Of a stretch of 22,310 nt of DNA, positions 5,971 through 14,544 are shown in pieces; position 1 is the first letter of the stretch, and each line of letters begins with the position of its first letter. The translations under genes and the position numbers were made by a program. The notes under the pieces are model-generated. The model had not been told where the DNA came from, searched no databases, and was given only the letters and a program-made list of their open reading frames with translations. Origin of the DNA: DATJZH01 sp035499215. GTDB taxonomy: Bacteria; Actinomycetota; Actinomycetes; Streptosporangiales; Streptosporangiaceae. Location of the stretch: the NCBI GenBank assembly GCA_035499215.1, contig DATJZH010000377.1, positions 1 through 22,310 on the forward strand, given 5' to 3'.

Positions 5971-8064
5971 ATGCTGATTCTTATGCCGAGCGACGACGAG
6001 GTCACCGGCGGGGGAGGCGGCGCGCGGCACGCGGCCTCGCCTGCGGGACGGGATTACGGGGACATACTCTGGGCGCCCGACGCGGCGTCGATCGAGAATG
6101 CCAGGATCACCGACTACACGCGCTGGCTCGCCTCGGACCGCGGCCGGCACCTGGCAGGCTACGACGAGCTGTGGGAATGGTCGGTCACCGAGTCTAGCGA
6201 GTTCTGGTCATCGATATGGGACTACTTCGGCGTGCTGGGTGCCCGAGGGGACCGCGTCCTGGCCGGCGGCCCGATGCCGGACGTCACCTGGTTCAACGGG
6301 ACAACGCTGAACTACGCGCGCAACGCGCTCGCGACCGCAGCCACCGGCCCTGACCGGACCGCCGTCATCTACCGGTCCGAGGCTGGCCATCGCGGCAGGC
6401 TGACCTACGGCGATCTGGATCTCCAGGTCGCCCGCCTCCGCGCCGCGCTGCGCGGCCTCGGCGTCGGCAAGGGCGACCGGGTCGCGGCCTACCTGCCCAA
6501 CGGCCCGCAGGCCCTGATCGGGCTGCTCGCCACCGCCAGCCTCGGGGCGATCTGGACGTCCTGCTCCCCGGACTTCGGCGCCCCGAGCGTCATCGACCGG
6601 TTCGCGCAGGTCACGCCGCGCGTGCTGATCGCCGTCGACGGCTACGTCTACGGCGGGAAGACCTACGACCGGCGCGATGAGGTCGGGGCGATCGCCGCGG
6701 CGCTGCCCGGGCTCGACGGCGTGATCACGGTCAGCTACGCCGGGACCGGGCCGGCTCCGGCCGACCTGCCGGGCCGGGTCCTCGACTGGGATAAGCTCCC
6801 TGCGGCCGACCGTGGCGGCAGGCCGGCCGGAAGGGTCACCGAGTTCGAGGAAGTCCCGTTCAGCCATCCGTTGTGGGTTTTGTACTCATCCGGTACCACC
6901 GGCCTGCCCAAGCCGATCGTGCACGGTCACGGCGGGATCGTGCTTGAACACCTCAAGGCGTTGTCCCTGCACCAGGACATCACCCCGGCCGACACCTTCT
7001 TCTGGTACACCACCACCGGCTGGATGATGTGGAACTACCTGGCCGGCGCGCTGCTGACCGGGGCGGCCGTGCTGACCTATGACGGCAGCGCGGTGCATCC
7101 CGGCACCGATGCGCTCTGGCGGCTGATCGCCGAGACCGGCGTCAGCTACGCGGGCACGGGCGCGCCGTACCTGCTTTCCTGCGGGAAGGAAGGCCTGTCC
7201 CCTGGCGCCCGGCATGACCTGTCCCGGCTGCGCGGCGTCGGCTCGACCGGGTCCCCGCTGCCGCCCGAGGGTTTCCGCTGGGTTTACGACCACGTGGCGA
7301 CCGGCTCAGCGGCGCCGGCCTTCGTGCTCGGCTCGTTCTCCGGCGGTACCGACCTGTGCGCCGGCTTCGTCGGCCCGTGCCCGCTGCTGCCGGTCCGGGC
7401 CGGGATTATCTCCGGGCCGTGTCTGGGCGCCAAGGTGGAAGCCTTCGACGCGGCCGGCCACCCGGTGATCGGCGAGGTAGGCGAGCTGGTGATCACCGCG
7501 CCGATGCCGTCAATGCCCGTCGGCTTCTGGAACGATCCCGGCCGCGAACGGTACCGGGCAAGCTATTTCGCCGACTATCCCGGCGTGTGGCGGCATGGTG
7601 ACTGGATCATGATGCTGCCCGGCGGCGGCTGCGTCATCTACGGCCGGTCCGACGCGACGCTGAACCGGGGCGGAGTGCGGATGGGCACGAGCGAGTTCTA
7701 CCGCGTCGTGGAGCGGCTGCCGCAGATCGCCGACAGCCTGGTCATCGACACCGGCCGGCTGGGCCAGGACGGGCGGCTGATCCTGTACATCGTGCCGGCC
7801 GCCGGCCAGCAGATCGACGATCAGACGATATCCGCGATCAGGGCGGCGCTGCGCTCGGAGCTGTCGCCGCGGCACGTCCCCGACGAGGTCCACCGGGTGC
7901 CGGGCATTCCGCGGACATTGTCGGGCAAGAAGCTTGAGGTCCCCGTCCGGAAGATCCTGCAGGGCACGCCGGTGGCCGACGCCGCGGACCCGGACGCGCT
8001 GGCCAACCCCGAGGTGCTTGATTACTTCGTGCCGCAGGGGCCGGAGAGACAGCCAGGTGATTAG
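5971..8064 (+). CDS. Acetoacetyl-CoA synthetase (acetoacetate-CoA ligase)
   Basis: The product is a 697-aa ANL-superfamily adenylating enzyme that activates acetoacetate with ATP to acetoacetyl-AMP and then to acetoacetyl-CoA in the cytosol. Visible motifs: the P-loop YSSGTTGLPKPIVHGHGG (SSGTTG at 306-311), TTGWMMWNYL, the aromatic/GGTD motif LGSFSGGTDLCAGF, the C-terminal hinge region GRSDATLNRGGVRMG, and the catalytic lysine motif TLSGKKLEVPVRK (K653/K654). The long N-terminal ACAS-type domain (YDELWEWSVTESSEFWSSIWDYF) and GGTDLCAGF distinguish AACS from acetyl-CoA synthetase. The start is uncertain: ATG 5971 is chosen, ATG 5983 and TTG 5947 are alternatives, and none has a clear Shine-Dalgarno. 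The gdh gene follows on the same strand after about 85 bp, so ketone-body and glutamate carbon use may be co-expressed. Confidence 0.92.
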   Translation: MLILMPSDDEVTGGGGGARHAASPAGRDYGDILWAPDAASIENARITDYTRWLASDRGRHLAGYDELWEWSVTESSEFWSSIWDYFGVLGARGDRVLAGGPMPDVTWFNGTTLNYARNALATAATGPDRTAVIYRSEAGHRGRLTYGDLDLQVARLRAALRGLGVGKGDRVAAYLPNGPQALIGLLATASLGAIWTSCSPDFGAPSVIDRFAQVTPRVLIAVDGYVYGGKTYDRRDEVGAIAAALPGLDGVITVSYAGTGPAPADLPGRVLDWDKLPAADRGGRPAGRVTEFEEVPFSHPLWVLYSSGTTGLPKPIVHGHGGIVLEHLKALSLHQDITPADTFFWYTTTGWMMWNYLAGALLTGAAVLTYDGSAVHPGTDALWRLIAETGVSYAGTGAPYLLSCGKEGLSPGARHDLSRLRGVGSTGSPLPPEGFRWVYDHVATGSAAPAFVLGSFSGGTDLCAGFVGPCPLLPVRAGIISGPCLGAKVEAFDAAGHPVIGEVGELVITAPMPSMPVGFWNDPGRERYRASYFADYPGVWRHGDWIMMLPGGGCVIYGRSDATLNRGGVRMGTSEFYRVVERLPQIADSLVIDTGRLGQDGRLILYIVPAAGQQIDDQTISAIRAALRSELSPRHVPDEVHRVPGIPRTLSGKKLEVPVRKILQGTPVADAADPDALANPEVLDYFVPQGPERQPGD

Positions 8065-8135
8065 CTCAGGCCGCGCTACTGTCTGCCGAGGCCGTCAGGG
8101 CCATCAGCCGCAAGCCTGCGGGGCCGGAGCGGGAC

Positions 8136-8249
8136 GAGGAGTGGGAGACCATGTCGGAGCAAGCGGATGACACCCGGCATGCCTTGCTCGCGGAGGAGTG
8201 GGAGACCATGTCGGAGCAAGCGGATGACACCCGGCATGCCTTGCTCGCG
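8136..8249 (+). repeat. Perfect 57-bp tandem duplication at the gdh start
   Basis: Bases 8136-8192 and 8193-8249 are identical. Each copy contains a GAGGAG ribosome-binding site, the ATG (8151 and 8208) and 14 codons (MSEQADDTRHALLA). The length is 19 codons, so both starts are in the same frame as gdh. The perfect identity points to a recent event, or to an assembly artefact. Confidence 0.97.
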
Positions 8250-11200
8250 GCGGCGGCCGGGACCGTCGCGGCGGCGGCGGGCATCGACGATGCCGGCAGT
8301 TACCTGCGCACGTATTACCGGCATGTCGCGGATCAGGACCTGACGGAGGCCGGCCCCGGCCGGATTGCCGCGGTGGCGATGACGCATGCCGCCTTCGCCG
8401 CGCACCGGCCGCAAGGCCGGGCGCTGGTCCGGATCCGCCCCGGCGGGCAGGCTGCCTTCGACCCGGCCAGGGACGTGATCGACATCGTCACCGATGACAT
8501 GCCGTTCCTGGTCGACTCGATCACGATGGCGCTGGCCGCCCACGACCAGGCCGCCCGGCTGGTGGTGCATCCGCAGCTGCGCGCCCGCCGGGACGTCAGC
8601 GGATCTCTGCACGGCGTGCTCGACCTGGTCGACGGGGCGGCCCCGACGCACGACGAGATCGCCGAGTCGTGGATCCATCTTGAGCTGCCGAGGCTGGCCG
8701 ACGGGAAGGCCGACGAAGTCGCCGCCGATCTGCAGCGGGTGCTGGCCGATGTGCGGGTGGCGGTGGAGGACTTCCCCCGGATGCGCGCGAGGGCAGTGCA
8801 GCTCGCCGATCAGCTGGCTATCTCGCAGGCACCGGGCGGGCCGGGCGGTCCGGGCGCAGGGCCGGGCGGCCCCGAGTCCCCGGCGGAGATCGCGGCGCTG
8901 CTGCGCTGGCTGGCCGACGGTCATTTTACCTTCCTCGGCTATCGCGAGTATGACCTGGAGCAAGGCCCGGAGGGGATGGCGCTGCGCGGCGTGCCGGGCA
9001 CTGGACTTGGACTGCTGCGGCATGACAAGCCGGGACCAAGCTCGTTCGCCGCCCTGCCGCCCGAGGTGCGGGCCAGGGCGGCTGACCCGCAGCGGCTGAT
9101 CCTGACCAAGGCCAACTCCCGCTCGACCGTGCACCGGCCCAGCTATCTCGACTACATCGCGGTGAAGCGGCTCAATGACGCCGGCCAGGTGGCGGGCGAG
9201 AACCGGTTCCTCGGCCTGTACACGCACGTGGCCTACTCGGAGACCATCACCAGGGTCCCGGTCCTGCGCCGCAAGCTGACCGAGGTGCTCGCGGCGGCGG
9301 GGCTCGCCGCCGACAGCCACGACGGCGCGGACCTGACCGAGATCCTCGAGGAGTACCCGCGCGATGAGCTTTTCCAGACGGCGGCAGCCGACCTCGTCAA
9401 GGTGACGGCGGGCGCGCTGCGGCTGCGCGAGCGAGCTCACACGATGCTGTTCCTGCGCAAGGACATCTACGGCCGGTTCATGTCCTGCATGATCTACCTG
9501 CCCAGGGATCGGTACACCACCAAGGCGAGGCTGCGGGCCATCGGGATCCTGCGCCGGGCCCTGAACGGCGGCCAGGTCGACTACAGCGCGATGGTCGGCG
9601 AATCGCCGGTAGCCAGGCTGCATATCGTGGTACGGGCCGGGCCGGGCTGCCAGCTGGCCGACGTGGACCCGGCCGCGCTCGAGCGGGAGATCGCCGCAGC
9701 CGCCCGATCCTGGGATGACGATCTTGCTGAGGAAGCGGTCCGGCAGCTGGGCGAGGAGCGGAGCCGGGCGCTGCTCACGATGTTCGCTCATGCCATCCCC
9801 GAGACCTACAAGTCGGACGTGCCGCCCTCGGCGGCGGTGTCCGATCTGGTCAGGATAATGAAGCTGCGGGATTCGGACGGCAGCACCTCGTTCGAGCTGT
9901 GGGAGTCGGAGGGTTACGTGGGCGGGGTGCCCGTCGAGGACGAGCCGCATCCGCGCGACGGCGACCCCGGCGGACGGCCTCGGGTCCCGCGGGTCTGGCG
10001 GCTGAGCATCTACCGCGCTGGCACTCCGATCACGCTGACCGATGTGCTGCCCCGGCTACAGCACATGGGCGTCGAGGTCGTGGACGAGCATCCGTACGAG
10101 TTCGCCGCGGAGCAGCTGTACTGGATCTACGACTTCGGCCTGCGGCGCAGCTCCACCGCCGCGGGGGGGACGGCGGTTGCAGGCGGCACGGTGGGTAACA
10201 CGGCCGGGCCGGCCGAGGCGGCTGCCGACGCCAGCGCGCCGGTGCTGCTCGAGTCAGTCCGCGACCTCGTTGAGGGCGCGCTGGCAGCACTGTGGCGCGG
10301 TGATATCGAGGACGACGGCTTCAATGCCCTGGTGCTCGCCGCGCAGCTGACCTGGCGGCAGGTCGTCATGCTGCGCGCCTACGCCAAGTACCTGCGGCAG
10401 GCGGGCAGCGCGTTCAGCCAGTCCTACATCGAGCGGGTGCTGCGCTCTAACGCCCGGGTGACCAGGCTGCTGGTCAGGCTCTTTCAGTCCAGGTTCGACC
10501 CGCTGCGGCGGGACGGCGAGGCCGAGCGCAGCGAGGCGATTGCCGAGGAGATACGCGGTGAGCTCGACGAAGTGGCCAGCCTGGACGAAGACAGGATCCT
10601 GCGGGCGTACTGGGGGCTGATCGGCGCGACCGTGCGCACCAACTACTTCCGCGGACAGCGCGACGCTGACCGTCTGCGCAGCTTGAGCGGGCCGGGCGGG
10701 GCCGTCGGGCCGGGTCACCTCACCGGCCCGCGCCAGCGCACCGTGCCGCGCGATGCTCCGACGCGGGCACCGTACCTCGTCGTCAAGCTGGACGCGGCGC
10801 ATGTTCCCGACCTGCCGGCGCCGCGGCCGAAGTTCGAGCTGTTCGTGTACTCACCCAGGTTCGAAGGCGTGCATCTGCGATTCGGCAGTGTGGCCAGAGG
10901 GGGCCTGCGCTGGTCGGACCGGCTCGATGACTTCCGTACCGAGATCCTCGGCCTGGCCAAGGCACAGGAGGTCAAGAACGCTGTGATCGTGCCCTCGGGA
11001 GCTAAGGGAGGCTTTGTCTGCAAGCAGCTGCCGCCGACCCGCGATCGCGAGGCCTACCAGGCTGAGGTCCGGGCCTGCTACCGGATGCTCATCAGCGCGA
11101 TGCTGGACGTAACCGACAATCTGGAGGGCGGCCAGGTAGTGCCGCCGACCCAGGTGGTCCGCCGCGACGACGACGATCCCTACCTGGTGGTGGCGGCGGA

Positions 11201-13310
11201 CAAGGGGACCGCCACCTTCTCCGACACAGCCAACGAGATTGCGCTCAGCCGCGGCTTCTGGCTCGGGGATGCCTTCGCCTCCGGCGGCTCAGCGGGCTAC
11301 GACCACAAGAAGATGGGCATCACCGCGCGCGGTGCCTGGGAGTCGGTCAGGTTCCATTTCCGTGCGCTGGGCATTGACGTCGACGCTGACGACTTCACCG
11401 TCGTCGGTATCGGTGACATGTCGGGCGACGTGTTCGGCAACGGGATGCTGCTGTCCCGCCGAATCAAGCTCGTCGGCGCATTCGACCACCGGCATATTTT
11501 CCTGGACCCGGACCCGGACCCGCAGACGAGCTTCGCCGAGCGGCAGCGGCTGTTCGATCTGCCGAGGTCCTCCTGGGCAGATTACGAGGCCGCACTGATC
11601 TCCGAGGGCGGGGGAGTCTGGCCGCGCTCGGCCAAGTCCGTGCCGATCATGCCGCAGGTCCGCGCGGCACTGGGGCTGGCCGAGGACTGCGTCGCGCTGC
11701 CGCCGGATCAGCTGATCAGCGCGATGCTCGCAGCTCCGGTCGACCTGCTCTGGAACGGTGGCGTCGGCACGTATGTGAAGGCCACCTCGCAGACGCATGC
11801 GGACGCGGGTGACAGGTCTAACGACGCCGTCCGGGTGAACGCCTCCGAGCTGCGCTCCAAGATCATCGGCGAGGGCGGCAACCTCGGTCTTACCCAGCAG
11901 GCCAGGATCGAGTTCGCGCTCGCGGGCGGTCTGGTGAACACCGATTTCATCGACAACTCCGCGGGCGTTGACACTTCCGACTACGAGGTCAACATCAAGA
12001 TCCTGCTGGACGGGGCGGTCCGGGATGGCGGGCTGGCCCCGGCCGACCGGGGGATGCTGCTGCAGCAGATGACCGGCGAGGTCGGCGCGCTCGTGCTGGA
12101 GCACAACTATCAGCAGAACAGGACGCTTGCCGTCAGCCGCGCGCAGGCCGCCCAGATGCTGCATGTCTACGCCCGCTACATCCGCAAGCTGGACCGGGAG
12201 GGCAAGATCCGGCGACGGCTCGAGGTGCTGCCGGGAGAGCGGGAGGTCGCCGAGCGCCGGTCAGCGGGCACCGGGCTGACCGTCCCGGAGTATGCCGTTC
12301 TGCTGGCGCATACAAAGATCATCGCAACGCAGCAGGTGCGCCATTCCGGCCTGCCGGATGACCCGTACCTGCGCCGCGCGCTGACCGGCTACTTCCCCAC
12401 GGCCCTCCGTGAGCGTTACGCGAGCCGGATGACGGCGCACCGGCTGCACCGGGAGATCATCACCACCGCCGTGGTCAATGACATGATCGACAGGTCGGGT
12501 ATCACCTTCGTGTTCCGGCTGAACGAGGAGACCGGAGCGTCGACAGCCGAGATCACCGCGGCCTGGCTGGTCGCCAGGGACGTCTTCGACATGCCCGGCT
12601 TCTGGGCGCACATTGAGGCGCTGGACGGCACCGTGGATCCCTCGGCGCAGATCCTGGCGATGCTGGAAGGCCGCAAGCTCAGCGAGCGGGCCGCCCGGTG
12701 GCTGCTGCATTTCCGCCGCCCGCCGTTCGACATCCAGGCGACGATCGACTTCTTCGCAGGCGGCGTGCTGACCGTCGCGGCAGGGCTGCCCACGCTGCTC
12801 GCCGGCCGGGATCTGTCCGGATTCGAGGAGCGCCGGAACTCCTTCGCCGGCCGCGGCGTGCCGGAGAAGCTCGCCGACCGGATCGCGGCCATGGTGGCCG
12901 CCTACTCGGCTTTCGACATCGTGGAAATCGCCCGCGGCACCGGCCGGGCGGTCGAGGAGACCGCCGAGGTCTACTTCGACCTCGCCGACCGCCTGCAGAT
13001 CACCCGGCTGCGCGACCGGATCACCGCGCTGCCGCGCGACGACCGGTGGAACACCATGGCCCGCAATGCCCTGCGCGATGACCTGTACAGCGCGCATGCC
13101 GCCCTGGCCAGGGACGTACTGGCGGTGACCGAGCCGGCCAGCCCGGAGCACCGGCTGGCAGGCTGGGTGCAGCGCAACGACTCAGCGGTACGGCGCGCCA
13201 CCCAGACACTGACCGAGATCTGGGAGAACGACACGTTCACGGTGGCGACACTGTCGGTGGCTGTCCGGGCTGTCCGCGCTCTCGTGGCGGCTAGCGCGCT
13301 CCCCGGCTAG
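8151..13310 (+). CDS. gdh: Large NAD-specific glutamate dehydrogenase (180-kDa class)
   Basis: The product is 1719 aa (1700 from the second start). It catalyses NAD-dependent oxidative deamination of glutamate to 2-oxoglutarate and ammonia. The N-terminal half carries the regulatory ACT-like region of this class (about 40-700). The catalytic Glu/Leu/Phe/Val dehydrogenase core begins near 890: RFGSVARGGLRWSDR (GGLRWS at 917-922), then PSGAKGGFVCKQ (K952), the nucleotide-binding GIGDMSGDVFGNGMLLS, and GEGGNLGLTQQARIEFA (from about 1240) followed by NTDFIDNSAGVDTSD. A helical C-terminal domain completes it. Streptomyces and mycobacterial relatives run about 1600-1650 aa. The surplus lies in the duplicated N-terminus and three Gly/Pro/Ala-rich insertions near 226-245, 665-698 and 845-871. 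GAGGAG with 9-nt spacing precedes both ATG 8151 and ATG 8208; the downstream one is probably ancestral. The gene converges with threonine ammonia-lyase, suggesting a local theme of amino-acid carbon use. Confidence 0.95.
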   Translation: MSEQADDTRHALLAEEWETMSEQADDTRHALLAAAAGTVAAAAGIDDAGSYLRTYYRHVADQDLTEAGPGRIAAVAMTHAAFAAHRPQGRALVRIRPGGQAAFDPARDVIDIVTDDMPFLVDSITMALAAHDQAARLVVHPQLRARRDVSGSLHGVLDLVDGAAPTHDEIAESWIHLELPRLADGKADEVAADLQRVLADVRVAVEDFPRMRARAVQLADQLAISQAPGGPGGPGAGPGGPESPAEIAALLRWLADGHFTFLGYREYDLEQGPEGMALRGVPGTGLGLLRHDKPGPSSFAALPPEVRARAADPQRLILTKANSRSTVHRPSYLDYIAVKRLNDAGQVAGENRFLGLYTHVAYSETITRVPVLRRKLTEVLAAAGLAADSHDGADLTEILEEYPRDELFQTAAADLVKVTAGALRLRERAHTMLFLRKDIYGRFMSCMIYLPRDRYTTKARLRAIGILRRALNGGQVDYSAMVGESPVARLHIVVRAGPGCQLADVDPAALEREIAAAARSWDDDLAEEAVRQLGEERSRALLTMFAHAIPETYKSDVPPSAAVSDLVRIMKLRDSDGSTSFELWESEGYVGGVPVEDEPHPRDGDPGGRPRVPRVWRLSIYRAGTPITLTDVLPRLQHMGVEVVDEHPYEFAAEQLYWIYDFGLRRSSTAAGGTAVAGGTVGNTAGPAEAAADASAPVLLESVRDLVEGALAALWRGDIEDDGFNALVLAAQLTWRQVVMLRAYAKYLRQAGSAFSQSYIERVLRSNARVTRLLVRLFQSRFDPLRRDGEAERSEAIAEEIRGELDEVASLDEDRILRAYWGLIGATVRTNYFRGQRDADRLRSLSGPGGAVGPGHLTGPRQRTVPRDAPTRAPYLVVKLDAAHVPDLPAPRPKFELFVYSPRFEGVHLRFGSVARGGLRWSDRLDDFRTEILGLAKAQEVKNAVIVPSGAKGGFVCKQLPPTRDREAYQAEVRACYRMLISAMLDVTDNLEGGQVVPPTQVVRRDDDDPYLVVAADKGTATFSDTANEIALSRGFWLGDAFASGGSAGYDHKKMGITARGAWESVRFHFRALGIDVDADDFTVVGIGDMSGDVFGNGMLLSRRIKLVGAFDHRHIFLDPDPDPQTSFAERQRLFDLPRSSWADYEAALISEGGGVWPRSAKSVPIMPQVRAALGLAEDCVALPPDQLISAMLAAPVDLLWNGGVGTYVKATSQTHADAGDRSNDAVRVNASELRSKIIGEGGNLGLTQQARIEFALAGGLVNTDFIDNSAGVDTSDYEVNIKILLDGAVRDGGLAPADRGMLLQQMTGEVGALVLEHNYQQNRTLAVSRAQAAQMLHVYARYIRKLDREGKIRRRLEVLPGEREVAERRSAGTGLTVPEYAVLLAHTKIIATQQVRHSGLPDDPYLRRALTGYFPTALRERYASRMTAHRLHREIITTAVVNDMIDRSGITFVFRLNEETGASTAEITAAWLVARDVFDMPGFWAHIEALDGTVDPSAQILAMLEGRKLSERAARWLLHFRRPPFDIQATIDFFAGGVLTVAAGLPTLLAGRDLSGFEERRNSFAGRGVPEKLADRIAAMVAAYSAFDIVEIARGTGRAVEETAEVYFDLADRLQITRLRDRITALPRDDRWNTMARNALRDDLYSAHAALARDVLAVTEPASPEHRLAGWVQRNDSAVRRATQTLTEIWENDTFTVATLSVAVRAVRALVAASALPG

Positions 13311-13369
13311 CGGCCCGGCCTGCCGCGCCGCCGGCCGCGCTCCGCGGCTCGCGGGCCGCCGCGCCGCTA

Positions 13370-13387
13370 GCGCGCCCCCTGGCGCGC
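13370..13387. terminator. GC hairpin between gdh and threonine ammonia-lyase
   Basis: GCGCGCC, loop CCCT, GGCGCGC form a perfect 7-bp stem between the convergent stops at 13310 and 13403. No T-tract follows. The surrounding 90 bp are extremely GC-rich and contain repeated GCTAGC palindromes (about 13290-13312 and 13365-13370). It is probably a bidirectional terminator. Confidence 0.55.
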
Positions 13388-13402
13388 GGGCCGCCGAGCC
13401 GC

Positions 13403-14440
13403 TCACTGCGCTGCGGCGCGGGTGAGCAGGGCCGCGAAGGTCTCGGGGTCGATGTTGCCGCCAGACAGGACGACGGCCGCCCGATGCCCGCTGACCGCCG
13501 CGGCTCCGGTCAGCAAGGCGGCCAGCGGCACCGCCCCGCTCGGCTCGACCACCAGCTTGAGCCGGGTGAAGCAGAACCGCATTGCCTCGATGATCGCTGC
13601 CTCCTGCACCATCACGATATCGTCGAGCAGCTTGCTGTTGATGGCGAATGTGAGCTCTCCCGGCTGGGCGGCAAGCAGTCCGTCAGCGATCGTTTCCGGT
13701 GCCGCCAGGCTGACCCGGCGGCCTGCCCGCAGCGACCGGCGGGTGTCATCGGCGCCGGCCGGCTCTGCCCCGATCACCGCGGCATTGGGCAGCAGCGCCG
13801 TGACGGCGGTCGCGACGCCAGCGGCCAGCCCGCCCCCGCCGACCGGCACCAGGACAAGATCGAGCTCGCCCGCCTGCTCGGCCAGCTCCAGGCCCAGGGT
13901 GCCCTGGCCCGCCATGATCTCGTAGTCGTCAAACGGGCGGATCATGGTCAGCGACCGCTCTCGCGCCAGCGCCGCAGCCAGCACCTCCCGGCGCTGCGCG
14001 GCCGGGTCGTAGCGGTGTATTTCGCCGCCGTAGCCCTCGATGGCCGCTAGCTTGGCCGGCGATCCCGTCGTGGGGACGACGACCACGGCATGCACGCCGA
14101 GCAGCCGGGCCGCGAGCGCCACGGCGGCGCCGTGATTGCCGGACGAGTAGGCGACCACGCCCCTGGCCCGTTCGCCAGCGTCCAGCTGGCTCAGCCGGTT
14201 GTAGGCGCCGCGGAACTTAAATGAGCCGGTCCGCTGCAGGTTCTCGGCCTTCAGGAATACGCTCGCCCCGCACGTCGAGTCGAGCGTCACGGAGGTCAGC
14301 AGCGGCGTGCGATGGCAGACACCGCTGAGCCGGCCGGCGGCGGCCCGGATTCGGTCGACGGTGAGGCCTGCGCATCCGGCGGTCTCTGGCTGGCCGGCAG
14401 CCGGCTGACCGGGGTCACCGATCACCTGCCGCGTCTCCAT
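13403..14440 (-). CDS. Threonine ammonia-lyase, catabolic type
   Basis: The product is a 345-aa PLP fold-type II enzyme that dehydrates and deaminates L-threonine (and often serine) to 2-oxobutyrate and ammonia. The PLP lysine is K75 in GSFKFRGAYN. SSGNHGAAVA (99-108) binds the substrate/PLP ring edge, GGGG at 201-204 cradles the phosphate, and SGGN near the C-terminus completes the pocket. There is no C-terminal ACT regulatory domain, unlike biosynthetic IlvA, so isoleucine feedback is not expected. A serine racemase or threo-hydroxyaspartate ammonia-lyase cannot be excluded from sequence. The first 26 residues are a Gly/Pro/Gln-rich extension before the family core. ATG 14440 lacks a Shine-Dalgarno; a GACAAT hexamer about 9 nt upstream suggests a near-leaderless transcript. 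The gene is divergent from prfB. Confidence 0.88.
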   Translation of the reverse strand: METRQVIGDPGQPAAGQPETAGCAGLTVDRIRAAAGRLSGVCHRTPLLTSVTLDSTCGASVFLKAENLQRTGSFKFRGAYNRLSQLDAGERARGVVAYSSGNHGAAVALAARLLGVHAVVVVPTTGSPAKLAAIEGYGGEIHRYDPAAQRREVLAAALARERSLTMIRPFDDYEIMAGQGTLGLELAEQAGELDLVLVPVGGGGLAAGVATAVTALLPNAAVIGAEPAGADDTRRSLRAGRRVSLAAPETIADGLLAAQPGELTFAINSKLLDDIVMVQEAAIIEAMRFCFTRLKLVVEPSGAVPLAALLTGAAAVSGHRAAVVLSGGNIDPETFAALLTRAAAQ

Positions 14441-14531
14441 TCGTCACGTATTGTCACCGTCCGCCCGTGCTCCGGGGATCCGGCGCGGCGCGGCGGGCAT
14501 CTGCGGAAGCAGTCGACATGTCAGCCTGACG

Positions 14532-14537
14532 TAGGCT
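14532..14537 (+). promoter_or_regulatory. -10 hexamer (TAGGCT) of a leaderless prfB transcript
   Basis: TAGGCT ends 7 nt before the prfB ATG and no Shine-Dalgarno lies between them, so transcription probably begins at or next to the start codon. The -35 is weak: TCGACA at 14513-14518 is too close (13 bp). Confidence 0.55.
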
Positions 14538-14544
14538 TTCGGAC

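Noticed and set aside
8076..9950. Long minus-strand frame of 624 codons opposite gdh
   Set aside because: It mirrors the high-GC3 gdh frame, has shadow-like composition rich in Arg, Gly and His, contains the duplicated segment without meaning, and shows no domain.
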